This document shows, one piece after another, positions 17,301 through 24,414 of a stretch of 30,208 bases of DNA. This DNA is from Gemmatimonadota bacterium (GTDB taxonomy: Bacteria > GCA-2686955). The number at the start of each line of letters is the position of its first letter. Within the stretch, counting starts at the first letter, position 1. The stretch lies in assembly GCA_002686955.1 (NCBI GenBank), contig NYZA01000205.1, positions 1 through 30,208 of the forward strand. Reading direction: 5' to 3'. The translations under genes and the position numbers were made by a program. The notes under the pieces were generated by a model, which saw only the letters and a program-made list of their open reading frames with translations, did not search any database and was not told the DNA's origin.

Positions 17301-17567
17301 GGTCTGCACTCCGGGCAAGATGCCGCCCAGATCGGAGTTGTCGTCGAGGAGGCCGGGACGATTCGACCGCCCCCCAATGCGACCCGACCCATTGCCGAGG
17401 CTGTAGTCCCGGTCCTTCTGGTAGACGCTCCCGTCCTCGGTCGTGATGTTGCGATTGTCGCCGCAGTTGAAGCCGATGGCGGGGTCGGCTTGCGCGCGTG
17501 CCGCTAAGCCGAAGAGGAGCAAGAGGATCAGCAGCTTAGTGGCTGGCGTCGCATGGGCGCTCTTCAC
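14361..17567 (-). CDS. Exported CotH-kinase / malectin / FN3 / lamin-tail-domain protein
   Basis: About 1068 residues from a GTG at 17567 with GGAGG five bases upstream; the frame continues 250 codons further upstream, but that part is antisense to the glycosyltransferase. Domains in order: signal peptide (LLILLLLFGLAARAQA, about 11-27); malectin-like carbohydrate-binding domain (30-190: FNCGDNRN, FDVPSGTYLVSMHFAE); fibronectin type III (195-290); CotH-kinase fold (about 295-650: GIRLRGNTTRS-KKNYKARFE, MREKIGFDVFPMAG, YVEIEQVDENLL, NYFLYRNNENGLFYFLPWD); first lamin-tail domain (VNLFLNEVARWN); a beta-sandwich linker; and a second lamin-tail domain at the C-terminus (VSIVINEIMADNDTTI). The acidic motif reads PWDVQD instead of the more familiar PWDxD. 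CotH proteins are atypical secreted kinases in spore-formers; here the role is unknown. Confidence 0.85.
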   Translation of the reverse strand: MKSAHATPATKLLILLLLFGLAARAQADPAIGFNCGDNRNITTEDGSVYQKDRDYSLGNGSGRIGGRSNRPGLLDDNSDLGGILPGVQTNRLIASRAVDWQEYRFDVPSGTYLVSMHFAENLHWRGLRTFSIVAEGDTLLSRLDIFDEVDRRYALSKRRLVDVFDGQLNVMAVPGIDEPVIQGIHIEKLDPDSDPPAVPTGLQLLPGYLDISLFWDSAYERDQLGVEVWRTDLTAGGEEALITDEPVLTVRFTDRDLDPDHTYRYRLTAVDAWGNRSPPSSALEASPLSPTDTPLTYHAFWMAEEELVDLFTRRASNDYRPATYVFETGVWDDAGIRLRGNTTRSLTKKNYKARFEPDNPLPDGHTKLNLQSEGAMRSPMREKIGFDVFPMAGAMASTVDYVHLSRNDRFIGVYVEIEQVDENLLQDRALQGTIFRASSDAFAGNFTKKSRLRNYYSTYTLKKGDYRDYAYLDAFIRAVIESPDDEFVTAITEHLDIESFLRWYSTQAIISGIDQVLHNYFLYRNNENGLFYFLPWDVQDGWDSVGMRIDYGTEEHRYFIFFWNRLYDRLMNSPPYRRMYAVQLERLVDELMASGEISNRIDADHAFLTPEVHRDFFKRGWEDMSDFDRELDDMLDFVERREANIRGQLETFAPDPSVNLFLNEVARWNVNGPRDEWGEAEPWLEIHNFGNETVDLAGLVLGALPESSDPAASKGPRWLSNAPLWSFPGGHSIEAGEHLLVWLDGEPGEGPLHTSFRVDANTLWIALLSAPWNRVVDLLELRSPALSDVSDARIPDAGASILPVSPPSPRTSNGTSTPIVRVTLDAVADRFAGDPLPLTATVRNDAPVAISAELSLSARIRDQELSLPIIPIVVDAGQELDQPVSVPIPVDLPPGTATLDAELTLLSGAVLDHDRISVSIWDPRPVSIVINEIMADNDTTILDDEDQAEDWIELLNVGDDTVELHGLYLSDDPADPTKWGFADVSIEAGGHLIVWCDDDPEQSPTHTTFKLSRSGEEVGLYDIDLRSNAPIDHVAFPPLGDDIAYGRSPDGSPNLAILPYATPGAPNP

Positions 17568-17583
17568 GATCGCCTCCAGGGCT

Positions 17584-17622
17584 GGGGTTTGGGGAAGGGT
17601 AACTTGGATTGGGGGGTGGGGG
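17584..17622 (+). other. G-run tract in the divergent promoter region
   Basis: Five G-runs of 3-6 bases (17584-17587, 17591-17594, 17597-17599, 17611-17616, 17618-17622) lie on the plus strand between the CotH-type gene and the glycan operon. Loops are 3, 2, 11 and 1 bases, so a quadruplex is possible but with one long loop. The remainder of 17568-17732 shows no convincing promoter. Confidence 0.35.
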
Positions 17623-17732
17623 CTTTTGGTGGATGCCGTAGATATCAAGACCGGGCGAGTGCCGCGGGGCGGATTTGCTATCGTGGGGCGCGATTTCAGA
17701 GCCACACGCACATCAACTCCGCGGACCCGGCG

Positions 17733-18710
17733 ATGGACCTCAGCGTAGTCGTCCCTCTTTTCGACGAGGAAGAGAGCATCGAGGATCTCCACAGCGAGAT
17801 TCATGATGCGCTCGACCCGCTCATGCTCGAATGGGAGCTGATCTTCGTCGATGACGGCTCTAGGGACGGCAGCTTCGAGGTGCTTCGCGCTCTCCACGAT
17901 GCCGATCCGACGCGAGTGCGAGCCATCTCGTTCCGCCGGAACCAGGGCAAGGCGATCGCGCTGGCGGAGGGCTTTGCCGTCGCGGAAGGGGAGCGGATCG
18001 TTACGCTGGACGCCGATCTGCAAGATGTCCCCGCCGAGATCCCGCGCCTGCTCGATGCACTCCAGGGCGGACTGGACCTCGTTTCCGGGTGGAAGAGGAA
18101 GCGGCACGATCCTCTGTCGAAGACGATTCCGTCGAAGGTCTTCAACTATGTGACCGCCAAGACCACCGGAATCGATATCCACGACTTCAACTGTGGCCTG
18201 AAGGCCTACCGCAGAGAAGTCACCGAGGCGATTCCGGTCTACGGTGAGCTTCATCGCTACCTTCCGGTTCTGGCCAAGTGGCAGGGCTTCAAGGTGGGCG
18301 AAGTGGCAGTGCAGCACCGGCCCCGCACGCGGGGTGTGACCAAATACGGTTTCAGCCGATTCGTGAACGGCTTTCTAGACCTGCTCACCGTGATCCTGCT
18401 GACCCGCTACGATCGCAAACCGCTCCACCTCTTTGGAGGGATCGGTATGCTGCTGCTGGCGGCTGGGTGCGGCGCGCTCGCCTATCTGACCGTTGGTTGG
18501 TTTCTGGGGCAATGGATCGGCGATCGACCCCTCCTGCCCCTCGCGATACTGGTCACCCTGAGCGGCTTCCAGCTTCTGCTCTTCGGGCTTCTCGCGGAGC
18601 TGGTGTCGGCCCGCGGCAACTCGGTCCGGGCGCCGGTTTTCCGCTCTCTCGGGCTCGAGCTGGATCGAGAGATCTCTCGGGACGAGGGCTCGCCGGTCGC
18701 GCGGAGCTGA
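17733..18710 (+). CDS. GT2 polyprenyl-phosphate glycosyltransferase (DPM1/GtrB/CsbB-like)
   Basis: A 325-residue family 2 glycosyltransferase with a C-terminal membrane anchor. The GT-A domain has VVVPLFDEEESI (5-16), FVDDGSRDGS (38-47) and the metal-binding DADLQDVP (93-100), followed by DFNCGLKAYRRE (151-162) and RGVTKYGFSRF (200-210). Two hydrophobic helices follow at about 231-260 and 266-292. This layout is that of enzymes that transfer a sugar from a nucleotide donor onto polyprenyl or dolichyl phosphate on the cytoplasmic side of the membrane (GtrB, ArnC, DPM1, CsbB). The sugar cannot be predicted. ATG at 17733 is preferred; the open frame upstream to 17553 is non-coding-looking. It starts the five-gene glycan operon, with 10 bases to the next gene. 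Confidence 0.9.
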   Translation: MDLSVVVPLFDEEESIEDLHSEIHDALDPLMLEWELIFVDDGSRDGSFEVLRALHDADPTRVRAISFRRNQGKAIALAEGFAVAEGERIVTLDADLQDVPAEIPRLLDALQGGLDLVSGWKRKRHDPLSKTIPSKVFNYVTAKTTGIDIHDFNCGLKAYRREVTEAIPVYGELHRYLPVLAKWQGFKVGEVAVQHRPRTRGVTKYGFSRFVNGFLDLLTVILLTRYDRKPLHLFGGIGMLLLAAGCGALAYLTVGWFLGQWIGDRPLLPLAILVTLSGFQLLLFGLLAELVSARGNSVRAPVFRSLGLELDREISRDEGSPVARS

Positions 18711-18720
18711 AATCGCCGGA

Positions 18721-19941
18721 ATGGAACGATCCTCGGTATCGGTAGCCATCGTCGGACCCACCTATCCCCTTCGAGGGGGGCAGGCGCTTCTGCTCGGACA
18801 TGTTCACGAGGCGCTCGAGAGGCGCGGCGTAGTCACACGTGTGATCACCTTCTCTCGACTCTATCCTCGTCTCCTTTTTCCGGGACAGCGGGAAGAGAAC
18901 ACCAGCCGGCAGCCGGTGAAGGCGATTCGATCGGAGCCGATGCTCACGCCGACCAACCCGATGACCTGGAGGAGAGCCGTGAAGGCCCTGGCGACCGGCC
19001 CACAGGGGCCGCCCCACGCGCTGCTGATGACCTGGTGGAATCCATTCTTCGGTCCGCTTTTTCGATCGATCGCGCGTGCCGCGCGCCGGCGCTACGGTGC
19101 TCCGACGCTGATGATCTGCGAAAACGTGGTGTCGCATGAGGCGAGAGCGATCGACGGTCTGCTCACGAGGATCGGTCTTTCCGAGCCGAGTGAGTTCATC
19201 GTGCTCTCCGACGCGGTCGCCGACGACTTGCGTGCCTACCGTTCCGACGCACCGGTGCATCGATCGACTCTGCCGATCTACAGCTGCTACGGAGATCCGC
19301 CGGAGCGGCCAGAAGCTCGCCGTCGGCTTGGAATCGATGAGGGCAAGGTGGTTCTCTTCTTCGGTTTGGTTCGGGCCTACAAGGGGCTGGACGTGCTGAT
19401 CGACGCGATGGCGAAGGTGGTGCGGCGGATCGATGACGTGCGGCTTCTGGTCGTGGGTGAGTTCTATGAGGGGGAGAAGGAGCGTCGGGAGCAGATAGCT
19501 CGGCTCGGGCTCGAGGACCGGACGACCCTGGTCCCCGAGTATGTGCCCGATGAGAAAGTCGCCACCTACTTCGGCGCTGCCGATTGCGTCGTACTGCCCT
19601 ACCGAAGAGCGACCCAGAGCGGGATCACACAAGTGGCCGTTGGAATGGGGGTTCCGATGATCGCGACCGCCGTTGGCGGCTTGCCTGAAGCGGTTCGACC
19701 CGGCGAGAACGGTGCGATTGTGCCACCGGAGGATCCCGATGCGCTCGCGGATGCGCTGGTCTCTTTCTTTGATGAGGACGAGGGGGAGACGCTGCGTCGG
19801 AAGATGGCGGAGAACCGGGTCGGGGCGAGACGCTCGGAGGACGAAATCGCGGGAATCGTCGAGGGGTTTGCGCGACGGGTTGGAGGGCGGGATCGCGGAG
19901 CGCTCGCACCGGATCTTGAGAGTCGGAGCGGGCTCGGCTAG
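18721..19941 (+). CDS. GT4-family glycosyltransferase (GT-B fold)
   Basis: A 406-residue soluble retaining glycosyltransferase. The N-terminal half opens with VAIVGPTYPLRGGQALLLGH and contains FSRLYPRLLFPG and the LLMTWWNPFFGPLF segment. The C-terminal donor-binding half has VVLFFGLVRAYKGLDVLIDAM, LVPEYVPDEKVATYFGAADC and ATQSGITQVAVGMGVPMIAT-VGGLPE. In the latter the usual E-x7-E motif of GT4 enzymes is replaced by neutral residues around QSGITQVAV, a feature of a recognisable GT4 subgroup in my recollection. The acceptor and sugar are unknown. It lies 10 bases after the membrane GT2 and 10 bases before the GT9 gene, so it is very probably co-transcribed. The last about 20 residues are low in conservation. 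Confidence 0.88.
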   Translation: MERSSVSVAIVGPTYPLRGGQALLLGHVHEALERRGVVTRVITFSRLYPRLLFPGQREENTSRQPVKAIRSEPMLTPTNPMTWRRAVKALATGPQGPPHALLMTWWNPFFGPLFRSIARAARRRYGAPTLMICENVVSHEARAIDGLLTRIGLSEPSEFIVLSDAVADDLRAYRSDAPVHRSTLPIYSCYGDPPERPEARRRLGIDEGKVVLFFGLVRAYKGLDVLIDAMAKVVRRIDDVRLLVVGEFYEGEKERREQIARLGLEDRTTLVPEYVPDEKVATYFGAADCVVLPYRRATQSGITQVAVGMGVPMIATAVGGLPEAVRPGENGAIVPPEDPDALADALVSFFDEDEGETLRRKMAENRVGARRSEDEIAGIVEGFARRVGGRDRGALAPDLESRSGLG

Positions 19942-19951
19942 CTTCAGAGAC

Positions 19952-21142
19952 ATGTCAGGCAAGTCACCAGACGCGATTCGGACGGACTGCCGTTACTATC
20001 GTGGCGATCGGCCATGCTTTCCGGGGTGGATCTGTACACCCGAGTGCGAGCGATTCGGGCCGGTCGGGAAACGTGTGCTGCTTATCAAGACAGCTGCGCT
20101 GGGTGATGTGCTTCGTACGACTCCACTTCTGAGGACACTCCCCGATCATCTGGGCCCCTGCCAAATTACTTGGGTCACCGATTCGGGCGCGCTTCCGCTT
20201 CTGAATGGTCTCGCGGAGATCGATCGCGCACTGGCCACCACCGATCCGGCCCTTCCCTTCCTCCTGGACGCCGAGACCTTCGATCTTGCGATCTGTCTCG
20301 ACAAGGAGCCCAGTGCTTGCGCGCTGCTCGCGAGGGCGAATTCGCGGGACAAGAGAGGGTTCACTTTGGCGCCGCACGGAGCCGTCATTCCCGCGAACAG
20401 GTCCGCTGATTATCTCTGGCGCTTGGGACTAGATGACGACGAGAAGTTCCACCGGAACGAGCGCTCCTATCCAGAGCTGATGCATCATGCTATTGGCGTG
20501 CCCTACGGGGGCGAACGGTACATTCTCTCTGTTTCCGAGGCGGCGAAGGAGAATGCTCGGGACCGGCTTGACGCCTGTGGGCTTGTAGCTGGTGAGAGAG
20601 TGGTGGTCGGTTTCCAGACCGGCGCGGGCGGCGTGTTCGCGAACAAAGCATGGACTGTGACAGGCGTGAAGGAGGCCATCATAGCGACCGCCTCCGATCT
20701 GGGAGCCACACCTGTATTGCTCGGGGGACCTCGAGAAGCGGCCCAGAATCGCATGCTCGCAGAAGACACTTCGCACTTGGGCACGATCGACGCCGGGGCC
20801 GATCACGATCTGGAGACCTTCGCTGCGATCGTCGGTTCGATGGACATAGTGGTCACTGGAGATACACTCGCGATGCATCTTGGCATTGCGCAAGGTCGGT
20901 ACGTTGTCGCGATCTTTGGACCGACCTGCGCGCGGGAAATCGATCTCTTTGGTCACGGCCGAAAGATCGTAACCGCGCTCGATTGCTCTCCCTGCTACCG
21001 TCGAACGTGCGACATCAGCCCTTCCTGCATGGAGAAGATAGAGGCCGCTGAGGTCGTTACGGCGATCCAAGACGGTATTGCCGGCCGCACGGACGACGCA
21101 TCGAGCACCCCGAAGGACCACGACACCGGGAAGCGTGCGTGA
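19952..21142 (+). CDS. GT9 heptosyltransferase-like glycosyltransferase with N-terminal Cys cluster
   Basis: A 396-residue family 9 protein (LPS heptosyltransferase type, GT-B fold, ADP-sugar donors in characterised members). VLLIKTAALGDVLRTTPLL (43-61) is the diagnostic N-terminal motif, and VTGDTLAMHLGIAQG with VVAIFGPT marks the donor-binding end. It is preceded by a short Cys-rich extension with Cys at 13, 22, 28 and 32 (DCRYYRGDRPC, ICTPEC), and a second group near the C-terminus (DCSPCYRRTC, SPSC). These could bind a metal or form a structural cluster. ATG at 19952 is chosen because the upstream frame overlaps the GT4 gene in an arginine-rich shadow. The stop overlaps the following GTG start by four bases. 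A heptose role is not assured. Confidence 0.88.
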   Translation: MSGKSPDAIRTDCRYYRGDRPCFPGWICTPECERFGPVGKRVLLIKTAALGDVLRTTPLLRTLPDHLGPCQITWVTDSGALPLLNGLAEIDRALATTDPALPFLLDAETFDLAICLDKEPSACALLARANSRDKRGFTLAPHGAVIPANRSADYLWRLGLDDDEKFHRNERSYPELMHHAIGVPYGGERYILSVSEAAKENARDRLDACGLVAGERVVVGFQTGAGGVFANKAWTVTGVKEAIIATASDLGATPVLLGGPREAAQNRMLAEDTSHLGTIDAGADHDLETFAAIVGSMDIVVTGDTLAMHLGIAQGRYVVAIFGPTCAREIDLFGHGRKIVTALDCSPCYRRTCDISPSCMEKIEAAEVVTAIQDGIAGRTDDASSTPKDHDTGKRA

Positions 21143-22092
21143 GCAACCGCTCAGACGGACCGGACAACCCCCTGGTTTGGCTCCTAATTCTGCATTGGAA
21201 CGCGCTCGACAACACGAGGGCGTGTCTGAGCTCCCTCGCCGGCGTCACCTACCCAAACTTCCGAACCGTGGTAATCGACAACGGCTCTACGAATGGATCG
21301 GCCGAGGTCATCGAGAGAGAGTTCCCTTGGGTCCATTTGGTGCGCCTCTACGCCAATGTGCTCGTCACGATTGGGAGGAACGTCGGTCTGCGACTCGCGT
21401 TGCGAAACGATGCCGACATCGTCGGATTCCTGGACAACGACACCGAGGTCGAGCCGGATTTCTTGGATGAGCTGGTAAGGGCAAAGACCGCCGATCCGAA
21501 GGCCGGATTCGTTGGGCCGAAGATCCTCTACCATAACGAGCGTTCGAAGATCTGGTCGGCGGGTACTCGCATTGTTCGCCCCCTTGGTTGGATTCACCAC
21601 CTCGGCATTCGGCATCAAGACAACGGCTCGTTCGATGTCGTTCGCAATGTAGATGCCTTGGCGGGGTGCTGCCTGATCGTCAAGAGGCAGGTCATCGAGG
21701 AGATCGGCGCGCTCGATCCGAACTACATCATGTACACCGAAGACACCGATTGGTGTACCCGCGCGGCCGCCCGGGGATGGACGTCGGTTTATGTGCCGAC
21801 TGCCCGTGTGTATCACAAAGTGTCGGCGTCATCGGGTGGCGGACTGACCTACTTCAAGGCGTACCATCGAGTGATCTCGACGTGGCGCTTCTTCAGAACG
21901 CACGGCAGGTGGTGGCATTGGCCGACGATTCTCCTCTTCGTAGGCGCCGGCTACGCCGCGCTCACACTGGTCGAGCTGAGCCGGCGCAACTTGCCGGGGC
22001 TGAGGGGACTCTATCGCGCCGCGCTCGATATAGCGATACAAAAGGACCCTCTCGTGCGGCCTCCCAACCAAAGTGAATCAGATGACGCATAG
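21139..22092 (+). CDS. GT2-family glycosyltransferase (rhamnosyltransferase-like)
   Basis: A 317-residue GT-A glycosyltransferase starting at a GTG that overlaps the GT9 stop (GTGA), a classic coupled arrangement. Motifs are LLILHWNALDNTRACLSSL, VVIDNGSTNGSAEVIE, GFLDNDTEVEPDFLDEL with the DND metal motif, GCCLIVKRQVIEEIGALDPNYIMYTEDTDWC, where the acidic EDTD holds the likely catalytic base, and YHKVSASSGGG. A hydrophobic segment near the end (WPTILLFVGAGYAALTLVEL) suggests membrane association. The overall pattern is that of the WbbL/RfbF-like group that adds rhamnose or related sugars to surface polysaccharides; the actual sugar is not predictable. The 3' end overlaps the methyltransferase start. 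Confidence 0.9.
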   Translation: MSNRSDGPDNPLVWLLILHWNALDNTRACLSSLAGVTYPNFRTVVIDNGSTNGSAEVIEREFPWVHLVRLYANVLVTIGRNVGLRLALRNDADIVGFLDNDTEVEPDFLDELVRAKTADPKAGFVGPKILYHNERSKIWSAGTRIVRPLGWIHHLGIRHQDNGSFDVVRNVDALAGCCLIVKRQVIEEIGALDPNYIMYTEDTDWCTRAAARGWTSVYVPTARVYHKVSASSGGGLTYFKAYHRVISTWRFFRTHGRWWHWPTILLFVGAGYAALTLVELSRRNLPGLRGLYRAALDIAIQKDPLVRPPNQSESDDA

Positions 22093-22777
22093 CCAGACGG
22101 GATTTCGTTCAGCTGTCACCCACTTCATCCGCAACCAGAAGATACTGGTCCCGCCACAGTACTCCAGGTTCTATCGAGACTATAGAGGGCGTGAGTTCGC
22201 GTTTCTTGATGTGGGATGCGGAAATCACTCCGCGTCGACCGCGAAACGTTGGTTCCCGCAATGTCGTTATCATGGCATCGATCGCACGATGTACAACAAT
22301 GATGAAACCGACCTTGCCTCGATGGAGGAGATGTACGAGATCGATCTAGAGAAAGAGTCACTAGATCCCATCCGAGATGGGTTCTACGATCTGGTTCTGG
22401 TCAATCACGTGATCGAACACCTTCCAAACGGTCTCGCCGTCCTCGAAGCGCTCACGGCCAAGCTCAGGCCGGGCGGGAGGATGTACATCGAGTATCCGGC
22501 GGCTCGTTCCCTCGCACTTCCCAGCCTGAGCGGGACTTTGAACTTCTGCGATGACGACACTCATGTTCGAGTCTACGATCTCAAGGACGTAGCCAACGCC
22601 CTTCTCACGAACGAGATGCGAGTGCTGCGAGGCGGAATCAGGAGGAGTTGGTTGCGTGTGGCGTTGATCCCAGTGACTCTACCCTTGGCGCTGGTGAAAG
22701 GGAATCCGGCGGTACCCTTATGGGATCTTCTGCGATTCGCGGAGTTCATCTACGCGGAGAAGCGATCGTCCATTTGA
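22082..22777 (+). CDS. Class I SAM-dependent methyltransferase
   Basis: About 231 residues. The Rossmann motif I is FLDVGCGNHSAS (41-52), followed by HGID as the acidic end of strand 2, DGFYDLVLVNHVIEHLPNG as motif IV, and LRPGGRMYIEYP. This is the Methyltransf_11/23 type common in O-antigen and capsule clusters, where such enzymes methylate sugars or terminate chains; that role is inferred from its position as last gene of the glycan operon. ATG at 22082 overlaps the preceding gene by 11 bases; a GTG at 22073 would add three residues and neither has a clear ribosome-binding site. The last 28 bases overlap tail-to-tail with the flippase gene. Confidence 0.85.
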   Translation: MTHSQTGFRSAVTHFIRNQKILVPPQYSRFYRDYRGREFAFLDVGCGNHSASTAKRWFPQCRYHGIDRTMYNNDETDLASMEEMYEIDLEKESLDPIRDGFYDLVLVNHVIEHLPNGLAVLEALTAKLRPGGRMYIEYPAARSLALPSLSGTLNFCDDDTHVRVYDLKDVANALLTNEMRVLRGGIRRSWLRVALIPVTLPLALVKGNPAVPLWDLLRFAEFIYAEKRSSI

Positions 22778-24336
22778 GGCTCGCTTCGGGACACAAGGTG
22801 ACGCAATAGGCCACTGGGGCTTTCGCGGGATATGACTGAGACGATGATCAAGTAGGTTGTCAGAAGAAACGCGCCCGAGCAGCAGAGAGCCAGAGCGCGC
22901 GGGAAGAGGGGTTCCGAGAGATCCGGATACCACGGAAGCTCACGCATTGCATAGCCCAGGAGCAATATTGTCACCGAGCCCACAGCGATGCCTTGGAGCG
23001 TTCGCTTTTCCTGTGGGCCGAAGAGCTTTGACTGGCGGTCGCGGCGCGCCCGAACGCCCATGGCGTAGGCGCCTGCGAACGCCGTGACGACGCTTGCCAA
23101 TGCTATGCCCGGAACGCCCCAGATTAGCGACAGAGGACGGACCAAGAGCAGGTGCAGTGGAGCGATCGTGCCGAGCACTCGGAGTGGAACGCGTGGCTTG
23201 GCTCTCGCATAATACGGTGCGGACAAGATCGCGCTCGCCGAGTCCGGGAGGAGCGCCCAGGCGAAGACCGCGAGCGTGGTTCCCGTCAAGACCGCACTCT
23301 GCTCGTCGAACTGGCCGCGCATCAGAAGCACTCCAACCACATCGGAACCAAACGCTGTGAGGATCATAACCAACGGTGCCAAGACGAAAACAAGCACATA
23401 GACCGCTCGCTGCAGGAGTCGCTCGGCGGTGGTGTCCTGACCTCGCGAGTAGAGCGCGGCTACGAACGGAATGCTGACGGTGAAAGCGGTGCCACTCAGA
23501 AGCATGTGGGCCCCGATGGCGAGCCTGTGGGCGTAGTTGAGCCCGCTCACCGCTCCCGGCCCGAGCACGGAGGCGCAAGTTCTGTCGATCACCAACGCGA
23601 GGCTCTTCAAGCCCAGGAGTATTGCGGGGGCCCAGATTACAGTCCCGACCTGTCGCAGGAGAGGGCTTCGTCTCAAACGGACGGGAAAAAGCCAAAGCCG
23701 ACTTCGCCCCAGGCAAAGCCATAGAACGAACGCCTGGAAGAGAGCGCCAAGGGAGAGGGTCCATGCCAGAACCCCAACACCGACCTTGGCGAAGAAAAGA
23801 ACACCGACAACAACAGCGATATTGGGTATCGCTCTGGTTGTCGATGCAGCAATGAACTGTCGTCTAGCTTGGAGAATCGAAGCGAAATACGCAGATAGCA
23901 GTCCGCCGATTAGATAGGGGCTGAGGTTTTTGAGCGCTGCCTCGGCCTCCTGGGCAAGATCCTCGGCTAAGCCGGGTAGAATCAGACGAACGAGCCACGG
24001 CCCCAAGGCGATGAGCAGAACGGCCAGTGCCAACGAAATCAAGAAGATGTTGCCAAGCAACTCGCTCAAGTCACTTCTGGCGGATTCTCCCTTGGATTCG
24101 ACATGAGCCGTGACGATCGGCACGATCGCCAGCTTGCCCAGATACACGGACGAGCTGACAATCAGCGCTGGAACGATCCAGACTCCGAAGAAAGCATCTA
24201 GCGAGGGGATCGTGCCGAAACCCGCCGCGATCGAGGCCTCTCGGAGCAGCTCGGAACCCGCGACGCCGAGGCCGCCAAGAACGACGGCCATCGATGCGCT
24301 GACGACGGCCCGCCGTCCCAGCCGCCTATCGCCCAT
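22750..24336 (-). CDS. MurJ/MviN-like MOP-superfamily lipid flippase
   Basis: About 528 residues, almost entirely hydrophobic, with roughly 14 membrane helices. The N-terminal LGGLGVAGSELLREASIAAGFG segment corresponds to the LSRVLGLVRDxLIAxxFG signature of MurJ-type proteins. LLMRGQFDEQSAVLTG matches the LFxRGxFDxxSxxxT motif, and APYYARAKPRVPLRV the AFYARxDTKTPxxV motif. MurJ translocates lipid II; family members beside glycan genes may move other lipid-linked glycans, and a glycan role is inferred from its location. ATG at 24336 fits family N-termini; a TTG at 24372 would add 12 residues. It follows the phosphodiesterase-like lipoprotein gene by 78 bases and is likely co-transcribed with it. 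Confidence 0.85.
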   Translation of the reverse strand: MGDRRLGRRAVVSASMAVVLGGLGVAGSELLREASIAAGFGTIPSLDAFFGVWIVPALIVSSSVYLGKLAIVPIVTAHVESKGESARSDLSELLGNIFLISLALAVLLIALGPWLVRLILPGLAEDLAQEAEAALKNLSPYLIGGLLSAYFASILQARRQFIAASTTRAIPNIAVVVGVLFFAKVGVGVLAWTLSLGALFQAFVLWLCLGRSRLWLFPVRLRRSPLLRQVGTVIWAPAILLGLKSLALVIDRTCASVLGPGAVSGLNYAHRLAIGAHMLLSGTAFTVSIPFVAALYSRGQDTTAERLLQRAVYVLVFVLAPLVMILTAFGSDVVGVLLMRGQFDEQSAVLTGTTLAVFAWALLPDSASAILSAPYYARAKPRVPLRVLGTIAPLHLLLVRPLSLIWGVPGIALASVVTAFAGAYAMGVRARRDRQSKLFGPQEKRTLQGIAVGSVTILLLGYAMRELPWYPDLSEPLFPRALALCCSGAFLLTTYLIIVSVISRESPSGLLRHLVSRSEPQMDDRFSA

Positions 24337-24414
24337 TGGCTGTCCAAGACAGAAAGAGAGCCACGGATTCAAGCATGGTCAAGGGCGGTTTCCGGCGGAC
24401 CCGTGGCACTCCGC

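Noticed and set aside
17568-18317. Upstream 250 codons of the CotH-type frame
   Set aside because: They are antisense to the well-supported GT2 gene, and a GTG with GGAGG and a signal peptide begins at 17567.
18553-19962. 469-codon minus-strand frame antisense to GT4
   Set aside because: No domain pattern, highly basic; the GT4 on the plus strand has intact motifs and operon spacing.
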